DNA of 64,000 bases from Paraburkholderia franconis (GTDB taxonomy: Bacteria > Pseudomonadota > Gammaproteobacteria > Burkholderiales > Burkholderiaceae). The stretch is taken from contig NZ_WHNP01000005.1 of NCBI RefSeq assembly GCF_009362735.1, positions 62,001-126,000 of the forward strand. The letters run 5' to 3'. The notes under the pieces were generated by a model. It was not told the DNA's origin, searched no databases, and saw only the letters and a list, made by a program, of their open reading frames with translations. The position numbers and the translations under genes are program-made. Below are positions 63,141 through 64,000 of this stretch, piece after piece (positions within the stretch are counted from its first letter, which is position 1; each line of letters begins with the position of its first letter).

Positions 63141-64000
63141 TTGTCCTCGAATCGCAAGAAGCCGGAAGAGTTGCGCAGCTACCGCTGGTACGGCGTCAAC
63201 GATCTCCGTTCGTTCGGCCATCGCTCGCGCACCGCTCAGATGGGCTACCACTCGTCCGATTACATGGGCAAGCCGGTGATCGCCGTCGTCAACACGTGGA
63301 GCGAGATCAACTCGTGCCACACGCACTTCAAGCAGCGCGTCGAGGAAGTGAAGCGCGGCATCTGGCAGGCGGGCGGCTTTCCCGTCGAAATGCCCGTAAT
63401 GACGCTCGCCGAGCCGTTCCAGAAGCCGACCACGATGCTCTATCGCAACTTCCTCGCAATGGAGACGGAAGAGCTGCTCAAGTCGTATCCGTTCGACGGC
63501 TGCGTGCTGATGGGCGGCTGCGACAAGACCACACCGGGCCTGCTGATGGGCGCGATCAGCATGGCCCTGCCCGCGATCTATCTGCCCGCCGGTCCGATGC
63601 TGCGCGGCAACTGGAACGGCCGCACGCTCGGCAGCGGGTCGGACACATGGAAGTACTGGGCCGAGCTGCGCGCGGGCAAGATCACCGAGGACGAATGGAA
63701 GGGCATCGAGAGCGGCATTGCGCGCTCGCCGGGCCACTGCATGACGATGGGCACGGCATCGACGATGACGAGCGCGACGGAAGCGCTCGGTCTCACGCTG
63801 CCGGGTTTTTCGTCGATTCCCGCGGCGGATTCGCGGCACGCGCAGTACGCGTCGCTGACGGGCCAGCGCATCGTCGAGATGGTGTGGACCGATCAGAAGC
63901 CGTCGGACATTCTCACCGCGAAGTCCTTCGATAACGCCGTCACGACGGTGCTCGCGATGTCGGGTTCGACGAACGCGATCGTGCACCTCGTAGCCGTCGC
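63141..64000 (+). CDS. IlvD/EDD family dehydratase, likely L-arabinonate dehydratase (3' end beyond window)
   Basis: The first 286 residues of an Fe-S dehydratase that removes water from a sugar acid. It opens with TTG at 63141, set by AAGGAG 6 nt upstream; no ATG lies before the conserved part. WSEINSCHTHF, MGGCDKTTPG and GTASTMTSATEALG are the family motifs, and the YRWYGVNDLRSFGHRSR start fits arabinonate- and pentonate-type members rather than IlvD. The full family is about 580 aa, so half is outside. Two LacI-type operators precede it. Confidence 0.85.
   Translation, partial: MSSNRKKPEELRSYRWYGVNDLRSFGHRSRTAQMGYHSSDYMGKPVIAVVNTWSEINSCHTHFKQRVEEVKRGIWQAGGFPVEMPVMTLAEPFQKPTTMLYRNFLAMETEELLKSYPFDGCVLMGGCDKTTPGLLMGAISMALPAIYLPAGPMLRGNWNGRTLGSGSDTWKYWAELRAGKITEDEWKGIESGIARSPGHCMTMGTASTMTSATEALGLTLPGFSSIPAADSRHAQYASLTGQRIVEMVWTDQKPSDILTAKSFDNAVTTVLAMSGSTNAIVHLVAV

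Overview
The window is high-GC, densely coded DNA of Burkholderiaceae type, most likely a secondary replicon of a Paraburkholderia or Caballeronia. The case rests on DUF4148 and other Burkholderia-type small proteins, a patatin with a DUF3734-like tail, a VpsR-type sigma-54 activator, a LutACB/LldP lactate locus, a ben cluster and a sugar-acid dehydratase. No rRNA, tRNA, CRISPR array, phage or intact insertion sequence was seen. Almost every gene is accessory metabolism, transport or regulation.

Layout. 0-5 kb: a sigma-54 gene with a strong terminator, an exported beta-propeller lipoprotein and a 14-TM MFS exporter. 5-9.2 kb: an operon of a FAN1-like VRR-NUC nuclease and a Cas4-like-nuclease/XPD-type helicase fusion, preceded by a perfect LexA box; this is the most interesting locus. 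9.2-9.9 kb: a large near-palindromic non-coding element. 10-19 kb: SRPBCC protein, MscS channel, NIPSNAP protein, sigma-54 activator, patatin, SnoaL-like protein, prolyl-hydroxylase-like protein. 19-25.5 kb: a divergent histidine kinase/response regulator pair, glgX facing a 3' remnant of glgA, a SYLF lipoprotein and a second lone receiver protein. 25.9-33.5 kb: a double-domain Asp/Glu racemase, a ferritin-like protein, an AI-2E-type transporter with an extra C-terminal domain, a MocR regulator and an epimerase-cupin pair.

33.8-41.3 kb: benABCD with a divergent LysR regulator and LysR-type dyads between them. Next come a flavin disulfide reductase and a divergent AraC regulator. 41.5-48.1 kb: DUF4148 protein, glutaredoxin, a catalytically degenerate LytM lipoprotein, YceH, a DUF3022-like protein, molbindin, an EamA exporter and a BBE-type FAD oxidase. 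48.8-51.9 kb: a TonB-dependent siderophore receptor with a candidate Fur box, followed by a PiuC-type dioxygenase.

51.9-57.6 kb: lutA-lutC-lutB-lldP opposite lldR, with two identical operator cores bracketing lldR. 57.6-64 kb: a chemoreceptor, a LysR/SDR divergent pair, a CorA/ZntB transporter, an EthD protein, and the first half of an IlvD/EDD sugar-acid dehydratase with two LacI-type operators and a TTG start. The catabolic modules (benzoate, L-lactate, probably L-arabinonate, glycogen) each sit beside a regulator or recognisable operator, as expected for a nutritionally versatile soil or plant-associated bacterium.
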